Below, one piece after another: positions 1-7,962 of a stretch of DNA of 64,000 bases. The DNA is from Xaviernesmea rhizosphaerae (GTDB lineage: Bacteria > Pseudomonadota > Alphaproteobacteria > Rhizobiales > Rhizobiaceae). Under the pieces are notes generated by a model, which was given only the letters and a program-made list of their open reading frames with translations, was not told the origin of the DNA and ran no database searches. The stretch spans positions 1-64,000 of the forward strand of contig NZ_MKIO01000026.1 in assembly GCF_001938945.1 (NCBI RefSeq). Reading direction: 5' to 3'. The stretch's first letter is position 1. Each line of letters opens with the position of its first letter. The translations under genes and the position numbers were made by a program.

Positions 1-180
1 CCCATGCCCGTCATAGTCTGACCGCAACGAAATCCCCGAACCCATCGCAAACCTCCTGTTTGCGCCATCGATTCAGATTCGTCGCCTTTTAAGAATCCCG
101 AGAGTCGGCATCATTGAGGGTTGGTATTATTCCCATTAAAGCATGATAGAGAGCCCGGATCGTTTCGAAGCAGGAGCATC

Positions 181-624
181 TTAAGCGACGGCGACAGCAT
201 CCATTTCAAAAAGAATTTCAGGATGGAAAAATGCCGACACCTGTACGAGGATGCTGGTAGGCGCGCGTCTCGACGAAATGAACTGATCTCTGACTCAACG
301 AAGTGCGGGAAGGTCATGCATATCCTTCACCTAGAGCCCGATCTTGACGAGTGCATTGAAGTCTGTGCCAGCTTCTCTCAACGCAACACCTACGTTTTCG
401 AAGACCTTCACCGCTTGCGCCTCTAAGTCACCGTTGCCGATTAATGAGCCCTCCGCACTCATCGGAACTTGCCCGGAAGTGTAAATTGTCCTCGCTGCCG
501 CTCGGACAATCGCGATATGAGAGCAATTTGCGGTCGGCGGAAGGCTCTGCGGGGATAGCAGCTCAACATTAGGATTTATTCGCAATTCCTGTTCGGTTCC
601 ACAAATCAGTCTGGTCCGATGCAC
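181..624 (-). pseudogene. RidA-family (YjgF/UK114) pseudogene with two in-frame stops
   Basis: The minus frame from 624 to 181 is 148 codons, the usual RidA length. It starts MHRTRLICGTEQ and contains the family segments IYTSGQVPM, NGDLEAQ and VFENVGVALREAG. After KIGL the frame meets TAG at 331-333, continues VKDMHDLPALR, meets TGA, and then continues VRDQFISSRRAPTS and HPEILFEMDAVAVA to a normal stop at 181. Both stops are single-base changes from likely sense codons (Tyr to TAG; CGA Arg to TGA), and reading frame is kept throughout, so this is a decayed gene and not a chance ORF. RidA proteins deaminate reactive enamine/imine intermediates; an intact homologue is presumably elsewhere in the genome. 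An alternative is that only the first 97 residues are made, which would lack the C-terminal Arg region of the active site. Confidence 0.8.
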
Positions 625-660
625 GATGACAATGCCTGACGGTCACCTTTGGATGTCATC

Positions 661-1065
661 CTACGGTACAGTCTCAAGGTCTGTCTGACGGAATTCGTCA
701 GCGGTCGCGAGAATTGGCACGCGATAATATTTGGCACAGGCGTAGTGCAGACAATCGCCGAGATTGAGGCCATGACGGCTCGACCGAAACCGGCGCGCGG
801 CCGAAAGCGCGAGACTGGTCGCGTGCTTCGCCGGCGGCAGGTCGCAGATCTCGATGCCGCGGGCTTCAAGGAATTCCATCACGATCGGTTCGACCGTATC
901 GACAGGAAGGGCGAACTTGTCGGGCCGGGACAGTCCGAGAACCGCCTCCAGCACCGCAACGGGCGAGGTCATCCGCGTCTGCGCCGTCATGAGCGCGTCG
1001 GAAACACGATCGGCCTCGGGCTCGTCGGAAAGAAGGGCGATGATCGCGCAGGCATCGACGAACAT
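661..1065 (-). CDS. vapC: VapC-type PIN-domain toxin (RNase)
   Basis: A 134-residue PIN-domain protein beginning MFVDACAIIALLSDEP. The early Asp (FVDACAI), a central Glu (AVLEAVLG) and the late acidic cluster (LNLGDCLHYACA) are the usual metal-binding positions of VapC ribonucleases, which cleave tRNA or rRNA when freed from the antitoxin. I chose the ATG at 1065 because it overlaps the TGA of the upstream antitoxin gene by one base (TGATG), the coupling typical of these pairs; an in-frame GTG 15 bases upstream is less likely. No frame damage is seen, so the pair may be active. Confidence 0.85.
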   Translation of the reverse strand: MFVDACAIIALLSDEPEADRVSDALMTAQTRMTSPVAVLEAVLGLSRPDKFALPVDTVEPIVMEFLEARGIEICDLPPAKHATSLALSAARRFRSSRHGLNLGDCLHYACAKYYRVPILATADEFRQTDLETVP

Positions 1066-1310
1066 CAGCCTTCGTCCCACATTGCGTCGAAGGCGTCGCG
1101 GGGCAGGGGCTTGCTCGCCTCGTCGCCGAGCGTGACGCCATGCTTCGCCCTCAGCCGTCTCGCCGTCTCGCGGGGCGTTTCGCCGTTGCGCCGCCGTTCG
1201 ATCGCCTCTCTCATGGCGATGATGATGGCGTCGGTGATGCTGACGCCGGCGATGGTCGCGAATTTGCGGGTCAGCGCGTCCGCTTCCGCATTGTTGACAT
1301 TGATGGCCAT
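1065..1310 (-). CDS. vapB: VapB-type antitoxin
   Basis: An 81-residue protein starting MAINVNNAEADALTRKFA. It has the short N-terminal strand and helix pattern of Rv0623-type VapB antitoxins (ITDAIIIAMREAIERRR), then a C-terminal tail rich in charged residues (RRLRAKHGVTLGDEASK) that would wrap the toxin. It lies directly upstream of and overlaps the PIN toxin gene. Antitoxins of this family usually bind the operon promoter with the toxin; the inverted repeat at 1344-1367, some 35 bases upstream, is the obvious candidate site. The longer open frame upstream of the chosen ATG has no family similarity and crosses that repeat. Confidence 0.8.
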   Translation of the reverse strand: MAINVNNAEADALTRKFATIAGVSITDAIIIAMREAIERRRNGETPRETARRLRAKHGVTLGDEASKPLPRDAFDAMWDEG

Positions 1311-1343
1311 AGGCGACCTCATATGTAGATGAGTGGGAACTAT

Positions 1344-1367
1344 GATGTAGATCAACTGATCTACATC
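1344..1367. promoter_or_regulatory. Probable vapBC operator (9-bp inverted repeat)
   Basis: GATGTAGAT and ATCTACATC are perfect inverted copies separated by six bases. A third, partial copy (TATGTAGATGAG, 1322-1333) lies closer to vapB. Position just upstream of the antitoxin start fits an autoregulatory site; binding is inferred, not shown. Confidence 0.55.
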
Positions 1368-1425
1368 TGCAAGTCGAGCGGGGAGCGAGGGCGGGGCGGG
1401 GCCGCAGCCCCGCCCTGCCGCCGGT

Positions 1426-2025
1426 TCAGCCGAGGGCCGCCAGTTGTGCCTCAGCGGCCTTGCGGTCGAGAGCCTGGCCGGGATTGTCGACCGGACGATC
1501 GAAGGGCTTCCACACTTCGCCGACGATCTGTTCGTAAGCAGAAACCGCACCTTCAGCGGCCATCCTGAGCGCATGGGCCTGGATGCCCATATCGGCTGCG
1601 AATTCGCGCTTGCGCTGGGCGGCGCTGTCGTAGCCGACGGGGCCGTCAAGATCCTCGTCGCGGGCGTCGGCGGCACTCTTCGCAGTGGCGTCGCGTGCTT
1701 CGATCACGGCCTTGCTGTAGAACTGGCCGGCGCCGTGAGCCGAGCCGACATAGGCTCCGACGATCCGCTGCAAATGGATCTCCATCGCCCGTTCGCCAAG
1801 GCCATCGGAGAGGCCGGTAGCGGTCTCGACAATGAGGCGCTCATGCATGTCGCGGATACCGTCGCTGTCGAGGATGGCGGTGCCGAAGCTTTCGGCGATG
1901 CGCAGGGCTTGCGTTTCATCGGGGCACGTCAGGCGGACCATTTCGATGGTGGCGCCCTTGCGGAGTTGCACGACGCGGGCAGTGGGACGGTTAGGCTGGT
2001 GGGAAGAGGTTGCGGGCTTTGCCAT
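1426..2025 (-). CDS. Conserved hypothetical protein (199 aa)
   Basis: I do not recognise a named domain. The protein starts MAKPATSSHQPNRPTARVV after a good ribosome-binding site (GAGAAGGAAATCACC before the ATG). The body is acidic and helix-rich with no signal peptide or membrane segment, for example RIAESFGTAILDSDG, MEIHLQRIVGAYVG and QFYSKAVIEARD. Codon use matches the neighbouring backbone genes, and it lies on the same strand as parB and the methylase, so it probably belongs to the same maintenance module. The large nested inverted repeat lies directly upstream. Confidence 0.6.
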   Translation of the reverse strand: MAKPATSSHQPNRPTARVVQLRKGATIEMVRLTCPDETQALRIAESFGTAILDSDGIRDMHERLIVETATGLSDGLGERAMEIHLQRIVGAYVGSAHGAGQFYSKAVIEARDATAKSAADARDEDLDGPVGYDSAAQRKREFAADMGIQAHALRMAAEGAVSAYEQIVGEVWKPFDRPVDNPGQALDRKAAEAQLAALG

Positions 2026-2052
2026 GGTGATTTCCTTCTCGTTCGCCGAAGC

Positions 2053-2322
2053 GGTTCCGGCCCCCTGGCCGGTCCGTCCTTCGGTGCGGTCGAACAGAAC
2101 CGGCGCGAACCGGGCGGTTCAGGGTCCGGGCGGACCGGATCGAGCGAGACAACCATGCGGACAAGCGGGTCCTCGAGACCTGCGAAGCCCGCATGGTTGT
2201 TTTGTCGAGATCGGTATGACCGGCCGCTTCGCGGCGCGGAACGCGGCCTTGAACCACACGGGCGCTGGTTCAAACCGCAGCAAAACCGAAGGACAGGCCG
2301 GCCAGGGGGCCGGAACCAGGGA
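2053..2322. repeat. Large nested imperfect inverted repeat
   Basis: Outer arms at about 2053-2085 (GGTTCCGGCCCCCTGGCCGG then GTCCTTCGGT) and about 2290-2322 are inverted copies with few mismatches. Inner arms CAACCATGCGG (2150-2160) and CCGCATGGTTG (2189-2199) are perfect inverted copies and extend imperfectly outward. A short hairpin GGTC-CTCGA-GACC lies at the centre. The whole 270 bases could fold as one cruciform or long RNA hairpin. It lies between the 199-residue gene and a degraded region. Function is unknown; a leader RNA, a recombination site or an origin-like structure are possible. Confidence 0.6.
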
Positions 2323-3201
2323 TCAGAACCGGGAGGAACATCATGCAAGGTGCCCGCGCAGACTCTGTCTCAACCCTACCTCATCAGCGCCGATCTGCAT
2401 CCTCTCGCCCCGTTGCGACAACAATCCGCCGGCCGAACCCGAGACGCCCAACGCCTTGATCCGCTCGATATGGCTGACCGTCAATTCCGACGAGATGATT
2501 GCCGCCACGATCCGACCCGATCATTGGTCCAGGTGCAGATCGGCGGCGCGGTCGACGGACGGCCTTCGGCACCATGTCCCAGGCGCGGCATGACCTGTCG
2601 GATAGGAAACCGGCGTGACCGGATGATCCGGCCAGGTCTCGCAGCAGCGGTCGCGCCGGAAGATCATCCCGCGGCCACGCTCACTGTTTCCCGGCGCCGT
2701 GGGGGACTTCCCGATGACGATCGGCGGCGCTCGCGTAGATCGGCAGTCGCCCGGTCGTGCCGAACCAGTTTGCGCGACAGGACGTCAAGCTCGTTTCGAC
2801 GCTCGATGGTCAGCCGGTTGACATGCGCCTGGAACAGAGCACGTCATCGCAGCGGGTCCATAGCGAAGCGGATCGCTTGTGTGACCGCCCTTTGGCCTTC
2901 TCGGTGGCCGTCATCCTCTCGGCGCGGCAGGCCTTCTGGCGGTGGATGAGATCGAGGTGGCGGCGGGTTTCCCGATGCGCGGCCCCCATTCGAAGAAGAA
3001 GCGCCTGGCGTCTGGGCGGCTCGATCATGTGGTCCCTCCCTTGCACACCAACGAAACCAGATGGCCCATCATAGAGAGCATGGCGATCAGGATCGATAAC
3101 GAAGCCGAAGCAGCCGACCGCATATTCATGCGAAGGAACGAGAAAGCGACACTCCTTGATGCCGAATGCGCGTGTGCCGCAGTGCGTCGCGATGACTTCA
3201 G
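2323..3201. other. No confident gene; probably degraded coding sequence
   Basis: I cannot support a gene here. A good ribosome-binding site (GGGAGGAACATC) precedes an ATG at 2343 on the plus strand, but that frame stops after 38 codons. On the minus strand the frame giving ARRFFFEWGPRIGKPAAT (about 2900-3020) looks protein-like but has no start codon, and the adjacent open frame (3283-2810) reads MTEVIATHCGTRAFGIKE and then loses protein-like character. Both patterns fit broken genes like those just upstream. Confidence 0.4.
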
Positions 3202-3433
3202 TCATCCCGGAATGACGATCCGAGCGGAATGCGAATAGAAATCGCTTCGCTTCAACGCGTCGAGCGGTCGCGCAATCCGCCACGCACTGGCAAGGACATG
3301 CCCGCCCTGCCTCGGCAGAATGGCGAACACCAGATCGCCGACGCGGGCGACCGGGAGATCCTCGGCCGACTGGCCGAATTCCACCTCAGGCAGGCCGGCA
3401 GGCAGGGCGATAGGGGAGGGGGGAAGCGCTCAT
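3202..3433 (-). pseudogene. Small conserved gene broken by a C-run frameshift
   Basis: An ATG at 3433 overlaps the TGA of the gene above it (ATGA), but its frame stops after 15 codons. Dropping one C from the run of six at about 3420 gives one continuous frame: MSASPSPIALPAGLPEVEFG, then ARVGDLVFAILPRQGGHVLA and SDFYSHSARIVIPG to the stop at 3202. Total length is 3n+1, as expected for a one-base insertion. Function unknown. A GTG at 3384 could restart a 60-residue product. A sequencing error in the homopolymer is possible. Confidence 0.5.
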
Positions 3434-3890
3434 GCCGCCCTCCCTTCGTCGATATCGGCGCCAACCTCGTCGGTCGTCACCTCTGCGAGAACCATCGTCC
3501 CTGTTCCGAGGTTGCGGAGCCGGATTTCCGCGTGGTCGCGGGTGGAGGCGAGATCAACAGTTCCAGCGCGTCGCCCACTTGCTCAAGGATGCGGACGAAG
3601 CCGACCGGCAGGCGTTCGACGATCCTGAAGCGGAGACCGGAGTGGATCGGAAGGGTGATGGAATTGGTGTCCCCGTTCGAACCATTCCCGCCGATCCGGA
3701 CCTTGAAGCTTACCGGCATGCTGGCCTGGCCCATGACCGATCGATCGGTCTTGCGAACCAGACGGCCGGAGGCATTGTTCCTCTTCCATGCGGTATGATG
3801 GTCGAGGTGTTCCGACGGGCAGGGTCGCCCATCCGACCAGGCAATGATGGCGCCGAGCGGCGCGTGCTCGAAAATCAGATGCGCGGACAT
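3430..3890 (-). pseudogene. Conserved hypothetical protein gene with one frameshift
   Basis: The gene starts MSAHLIFEHAPLGAIIAWSD after a strong ribosome-binding site (AAGGAGAGACAC). It continues through GQASMPVSFKVRIG and FRIVERLPVGFVRILEQVGD. Near 3553 the protein-like reading moves to another frame, DLASTRDHAEIRLRNLGTGT then VLAEVTTDEVGADIDEGRAA, ending at 3430. Total length is 3n+2, so one base is missing. Without the shift the product would be about 153 residues; as read it is a 137-residue protein with a wrong tail. The same family is seen again just upstream at 3983-4445. I do not know its function. Confidence 0.6.
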
Positions 3891-3982
3891 GTGTCTCTCC
3901 TTGTTGCGCGGGTGGAGAAATGAAAGCGCCGCCGACCTTGCGGCCGGCCGCGCGATGGCGTTCGGAAGAGGGATGCGGCGCG

Positions 3983-4445
3983 CTATGCCGCTGCGTTCGG
4001 CGAGCAGGAACTCTCCTGCGCATCCGTGACCTCCTCGACTACGGCGTGCGGATAGCCGTGCCGGGACAGCCGTTCCTCTGCGGCAGTATGATCGGCGGCG
4101 AGGTGAACGAGTTCGGCATCATCGGGTCGGTCGAAGACGCGAATCGATCCTACGGCGGGGGGTTCGACGACGCCGAACATCAGCTGGCCGCTGCCGACAT
4201 CGAAACTGCGGTGGACACGAAGCACGATGGTTCCCTCGCTGCCATAATCGCCTCATGGATCGTAAAGCTCGCCGGGAACTGTATGTGCCGTTCAGGCGTG
4301 GAGCCTGCTTGCGGATCAGCCGGCCAAAGCCGTTATTGGCCTTCAAGGCACGCAGCTTTTTGCGGTGATACGCCGGGGGGCTGCGGCGTGCCGCGAGACC
4401 ATGAGACGATCGAGCCGATGGGCGCGCGATCGTAGATAAGAGATG
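3983..4445 (-). pseudogene. Degraded paralogue of the 3430-3890 gene
   Basis: Four successive minus-strand segments in changing frames match the order of the neighbouring family. They are SLIYDRAPIGSIVSWSRGTP (like HLIFEHAPLGAIIAWSDG), AYHRKKLRALKANNGFGRLI, SFTIHE, and GSEGTIVLRVHRSFDVGSG followed by AVGSIRVFDRPDDAELVHLA and LSRHGYPHAVVEEVTD. At least three frameshifts are needed, and a TGA interrupts the last junction. The start codon is not clear. The tandem arrangement suggests an old duplication in which this copy decayed furthest. Confidence 0.6.
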
Positions 4446-4549
4446 CTTGAATTTATCTTCTCCCGGAATTTTGAGTGGTTTTGAGATGAATTCCGTCGCC
4501 GACCTTGCAGCCGACGACGCCTATCGTTCGAAAGGGGAGGGGAGCCTGG

Positions 4550-6322
4550 CTACTCAGCGGCTATCCCGTAAGCGTGCTGTTGCTCTGGCGCGCCGTGTTC
4601 ATCGCGATCCTGCTTCGGGATTTCATGGAGATCGTCGGCTTCGCAGTCTGTCTCGCCTGCACCTGCCTCGGCGTCGCCGATGACGTCAGTGCGCTCGCCA
4701 TCGGCGGTCGCGTCCTCATCCTCCCGGTCTTGGAGTTCTGCATGCTTCACGAGTTCGGCGACGTCATCGGGCGTCGGCGCGAACAATGCGGCTGGATGGA
4801 CGAAGTGGCCGTCCCTGAAGTGGTCGATCAGCGCGGATCGCGTTTCGCGGACCTTTTGACGTGGAAGCACCTTTGCCTCTTTCGCCGCCGCCTCCAGGGC
4901 CTGCCGCGACAGGCAATTAAGGAAGTCTTCCGTGCCCATGTTGGGCAGGAAGCTGTCGGCACCAATGGCGTTGCCTGCGATACGGGAGACAACCCCGCTA
5001 TTCGACATGCCGCGCCGGCAAGACAGAACCGAGATCAGCATCGAGCGGGCCGCGACACGCAGCGTCTCCATGTCGTAGGCGATCTTGCCGTCGTCGCCGA
5101 TCAGGCGGGCGGCGTGGCGCTTGAACCGTTTCTGCTCGAACGCAGTGTCGTTCGCACCGGAGTCAACCCTGACGTTCAGCCCGGCGAAGGCCAGAACCAG
5201 GAGCGCCATCAGCATGTCGTCCTCGACCGGCGCACGGCCAAGCGCCTCATGCAGCGCGTCGGTGCGGAAGTCCCCGATAATGTCATGGCCCTTCTGGGTC
5301 ACGTCGGGACGCGACTTCGGCGGATCGACAATGCGGCCGTCATGAGCCGAGCCGTCACCAACCGCGCCGGACACGCCGTTCCTGCTCGCCTTCCTTTCCT
5401 CCGGCATCCGGAACGCCACCGACTGCACCTTGCCGGCACGGTCGACATAGATGGCGACATGATCCGACTTCGACGGCTTGCCGTAGACCCGTTCCGCCTT
5501 TTTCGGCAGTTCCGGCTGACCCCAATTGTTGACTTCGACGATCTTGCCGTTCTTCGGCAGATTGCTCGTCATCCACTCCTGCTGCGCACCAAGGAAGCCT
5601 TCGATATTGGTGGTATAGCGACCGTCTTCGTCAGCCGGCGCAAACAGATCCTCCACCCACTCGATGCCGTAAGCCGCGGCAAGATCGTCGCCGAAGCTGG
5701 CGTCCTTTGCGAACATCCGCTCCTTCGACAGCGCCTTGGCGATCTCCCACCAGCTTGCCGTCTGCCCCTTTTTCGGCTTGCGCGCCTTCCAGACCTCTCT
5801 CTGTTCATCGAGTGATGCAGAGGCGATGGTGCGCAACTCCTGCTCCCGCGGCATGTCTCCCAGCGCCATCTGGTCGAGCATCGCAGGAAGGACATTGGCC
5901 AGCAGCCTGAGCTTGCGGATCTGGCGCACCGGCAATGTCAGCGCGACGCCGATCGCCTCCTCGGTCCAGCCGAGCGCTACGAGCCGTTCGATGCCGCGCC
6001 ACTGGTCGACGGGATTGAGCGGTTCGCGCGCGATGTTCTCGATCATCGAGCGCATGGCGCCGTTGTCGTTGGCGGCCTCGACGACGATGACCTCGATCTC
6101 GTCGAAGCCCGCGGCGATCGCCTGCCTCACGCGTCGATGGCCCGCTTGAATCACGTAGCCGTTGCCTCCGCCCGTCTCCGGTGACGCCACCGGTGGCTGG
6201 ATAATGCCAACGGCCTTGATGGTGGCCAGCAACAGGGCATCCGACTGGGGAGAGGATTTGGAACGCCGCGTGTCATCAGGATTGTCCTTCAGTGCGCGGG
6301 GATCGAGTTTGAGGATCTGCAT
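4550..6322 (-). CDS. ParB/RepB/Spo0J-family DNA-binding protein of a mobile backbone
   Basis: A 590-residue protein starting MQILKLDPRALKDNPDDTRR at the ATG after a GGAAGGAGCAGATCCC site. The ParB N-terminal nuclease-like fold is at about 1-110, with the CTP-binding motif GHRRVRQAI (61-69) and ENIAREPLNPVDQWRG (95-110). A helix-turn-helix follows at about 112-150 (LGWTEEAIGVALTL, RQIRKLRLLANV). The long C-terminal part is not the usual dimer domain of chromosomal ParB, and no parA is adjacent. This large type accompanies the methylase-helicase and Toprim genes in rhizobial accessory elements. It may act in partition or as a regulator; that is inference. Its leader sequence recurs at 18.3 kb. 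Confidence 0.85.
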   Translation of the reverse strand: MQILKLDPRALKDNPDDTRRSKSSPQSDALLLATIKAVGIIQPPVASPETGGGNGYVIQAGHRRVRQAIAAGFDEIEVIVVEAANDNGAMRSMIENIAREPLNPVDQWRGIERLVALGWTEEAIGVALTLPVRQIRKLRLLANVLPAMLDQMALGDMPREQELRTIASASLDEQREVWKARKPKKGQTASWWEIAKALSKERMFAKDASFGDDLAAAYGIEWVEDLFAPADEDGRYTTNIEGFLGAQQEWMTSNLPKNGKIVEVNNWGQPELPKKAERVYGKPSKSDHVAIYVDRAGKVQSVAFRMPEERKASRNGVSGAVGDGSAHDGRIVDPPKSRPDVTQKGHDIIGDFRTDALHEALGRAPVEDDMLMALLVLAFAGLNVRVDSGANDTAFEQKRFKRHAARLIGDDGKIAYDMETLRVAARSMLISVLSCRRGMSNSGVVSRIAGNAIGADSFLPNMGTEDFLNCLSRQALEAAAKEAKVLPRQKVRETRSALIDHFRDGHFVHPAALFAPTPDDVAELVKHAELQDREDEDATADGERTDVIGDAEAGAGETDCEADDLHEIPKQDRDEHGAPEQQHAYGIAAE

Positions 6323-6567
6323 GGGATCTGCTCCTTCCGGGTTCTGGGAACCGGCACTTTGCCGGTCCTTTCTGTCTTCAGTTCTTTCCGAAGACACCTC
6401 CCGGACCGCAGGGCGGACGGACCGGCGCAACTGCGCGCGAGCGGCCCTGGCCGTCAGGGCGAGAGGGGCGAAGCTTTGCGAGAACGACGGGCAGGGGTGA
6501 GGAGGGCGCTATTGAGCGATAGCGGCGGCGGGAAGGCCGATCTGCGAGAGGGTTGTCTTTCTTTGTT
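6323..6567 (-). promoter_or_regulatory. parB leader/promoter region; repeated elsewhere in the window
   Basis: The 245 bases upstream of parB are GC-rich and full of short palindromes (for example ACCGGCACTTTGCCGGT). They are matched, with roughly four bases in five identical by eye, by an inverted copy at 18257-18507. The end nearest the far TA genes is also matched by a direct copy at 7466-7531. Similarity to the 18-kb copy stops at the parB start codon. Conservation outside coding sequence suggests a regulatory leader or small RNA; no function is shown. Confidence 0.6.
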
Positions 6568-6614
6568 CTTTCCGACCCGGCGAATGCGGATCTGGCTCGC
6601 TGCACGAGCGGAGC

Positions 6615-6640
6615 ATAACCTTGCCTAACGGAAAGGTTAT
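6615..6640. promoter_or_regulatory. Probable operator of the 6.7-kb TA pair
   Basis: Perfect 8-base arms ATAACCTT and AAGGTTAT flank a 10-base spacer, 40 bases before the antitoxin start. FitAB/VapBC complexes normally bind such dyads in their own promoter. Confidence 0.5.
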
Positions 6641-6678
6641 TGCTATCTTTGTGCTCAATGTCTGCAAAGGAGAACGAG

Positions 6679-6918
6679 GTGGCCGGAAATCTGCACGTTC
6701 GCAATCTGGACGACGAGTTGATTGCCAAGCTCAAGACACGAGCGGCCCGACACGGGCGTTCGGCCGAGGCCGAGCACCGTGAAATCCTGCGGCAGGCTCT
6801 GGAAACGGAAGTCGAGCCTTCATTCGATGACCTGGCGGCTCAGTTGCGGCGGCTCACGGCCCAGCGCAAGCAGACACCCTCCGAGGTTCTGCTGCGCGAA
6901 GGGCGCGACGAGCGGTGA
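6679..6918 (+). CDS. FitA/VapB-like ribbon-helix-helix antitoxin
   Basis: A 79-residue protein whose N terminus reads NLHVRNLDDELIAKLKTRAA. This is the Arc-type ribbon-helix-helix of plasmid antitoxins (beta strand LHVRNL, then HGRSAEAEHREILRQAL). The C-terminal half binds the toxin. I chose the GTG at 6679 because AAAGGAGAACGAG is ideally spaced before it and the family alignment starts there; an ATG at 6658 would add seven residues. The gene overlaps the PIN toxin by four bases (GTGA). It sits between two direct copies of the parB-leader repeat. Confidence 0.8.
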   Translation: MAGNLHVRNLDDELIAKLKTRAARHGRSAEAEHREILRQALETEVEPSFDDLAAQLRRLTAQRKQTPSEVLLREGRDER

Positions 6919-7358
6919 CAGAAACGCTCGTCATTGATGCCAGCATCGCCGTAAAATGGGTGGTCGAGGAAGAGGGCACGCCCGAGGCGCTCGGGCTACG
7001 GCAGAGCTTTCGCTTTATAGCACCCGAGTTGCTGACCGTGGAGTGCGCCAACATTCTCTGGAAGAAAGTGCAGCGAGGTGAACTCAGCCGCGAAGAGGCA
7101 CAGCTCGCCGCCAGCCTGCTGGCGCGCGGCGATATAGAGCTGTTTGGCATGCGGGGATTGCTGGTGAAAGCGACCGAACTGGCAATGGAGATCGGTCACC
7201 CGGCCTATGATTGCATGTATGTCAGCCTCGCGATCAGCCGCAACTGTCGCTTCGTGACGGCGGATGAACGTCTGCTTCGCATCCTCGCACAGAAGGCCCC
7301 GCGAAACATCGCCGATCTCTGCGTGACGCTGGAGCAGATTTCATCCGGCTCGCATTGA
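6915..7358 (+). CDS. VapC/FitB-type PIN-domain toxin
   Basis: A 147-residue PIN protein: LVIDASIAVKWVVEEEG supplies the first Asp, ELLTVECANILWKK the conserved Glu, and PAYDCMYVSLAI with FVTADERLL the late Asp residues of the metal site. Such proteins are Mg-dependent ribonucleases that inhibit translation when unchecked. It starts with GTG overlapping the antitoxin stop, so both are translationally coupled. All catalytic positions are kept and no frame damage is seen. Confidence 0.85.
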   Translation: MTETLVIDASIAVKWVVEEEGTPEALGLRQSFRFIAPELLTVECANILWKKVQRGELSREEAQLAASLLARGDIELFGMRGLLVKATELAMEIGHPAYDCMYVSLAISRNCRFVTADERLLRILAQKAPRNIADLCVTLEQISSGSH

Positions 7359-7465
7359 CGGGAGAAAGCCATAATGGCCATGATCGGTGGTCCTTCCGGA
7401 TAGCGGTGGGTCCTGCGCCGCGATATCCGCCCGTTCATTGTGACCTACCAGCGCAAGAGCAGGAA

Positions 7466-7531
7466 GGTTGAGCGATAGCGCCGCCGGAAGGGCCGATCTG
7501 CGGGAGTGTTTCTTCCCCCTTCCTCTTCCTT
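7466..7531 (+). repeat. Direct copy of part of the parB leader
   Basis: GAGCGATAGC followed by CCGATCTGCGGGAG and a pyrimidine-rich tail matches 6510-6570 in the same orientation. The two copies flank the 6.7-7.4 kb TA pair, as if the cassette entered by recombination or the leader was duplicated during insertion. Confidence 0.6.
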
Positions 7532-7611
7532 TCCTGCAAGAGATTGAATGCCAGTGGATTTGACGCGATATAACGTCAGCATCAATTGCACACCACGGAG
7601 GGAGGTAGATC

Positions 7612-7962
7612 ATGAGCCTCGCCCAATACGCAGACGATGCACTGTTCGCACCGCGTAAGATCGTGGATGCACTTTGCACGACAAGCAAGGAGATCGGCCG
7701 CACCGCCGGCTTCGGAAAGGATGCGATCCAGCGCAAGGATCGGCTTCGCTCCGACAGAACGCAGCGGCGGCTGCGGGAAATGATCGAGATCGTCAACAAG
7801 GTTGAACCGCGCTTCGGCTCAGCGTCGATAGCTTATGCCTGGTATCGCTCCGAGCCACTGTCCGGATTTTCCGGGCAGACCGCGATGCAACTCATCCGTA
7901 ACGGTCGCGCGGACGAGGTGCTGGACTATATCGAGGCCGTTGACGCTGGCGTCTACGCATAG
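7612..7962 (+). CDS. Xre/MbcA/ParS-family antitoxin (RES-Xre system)
   Basis: A 116-residue protein of the DUF2384 type: helical N terminus (IVDALCTTSKEIGRTAGFG), then the MbcA/ParS toxin-binding region AYAWYRSEPLSGFSGQTAMQ, LIRNGRADEVLDYIEAVDAG. These antitoxins bind and inhibit RES-domain NADases and repress the operon. The ATG follows GGAGGGAGGTAGATC. It ends overlapping the start of the RES gene. TTGACG-CGATATA-ACGTCAG at about 7558-7578 contains a short dyad that could be the operator. Confidence 0.8.
   Translation: MSLAQYADDALFAPRKIVDALCTTSKEIGRTAGFGKDAIQRKDRLRSDRTQRRLREMIEIVNKVEPRFGSASIAYAWYRSEPLSGFSGQTAMQLIRNGRADEVLDYIEAVDAGVYA

Noticed and set aside
4505..5815. Long plus-strand open frame antisense to parB
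   Set aside because: It is a GC-skew shadow; the minus frame carries clear ParB motifs and a ribosome-binding site.
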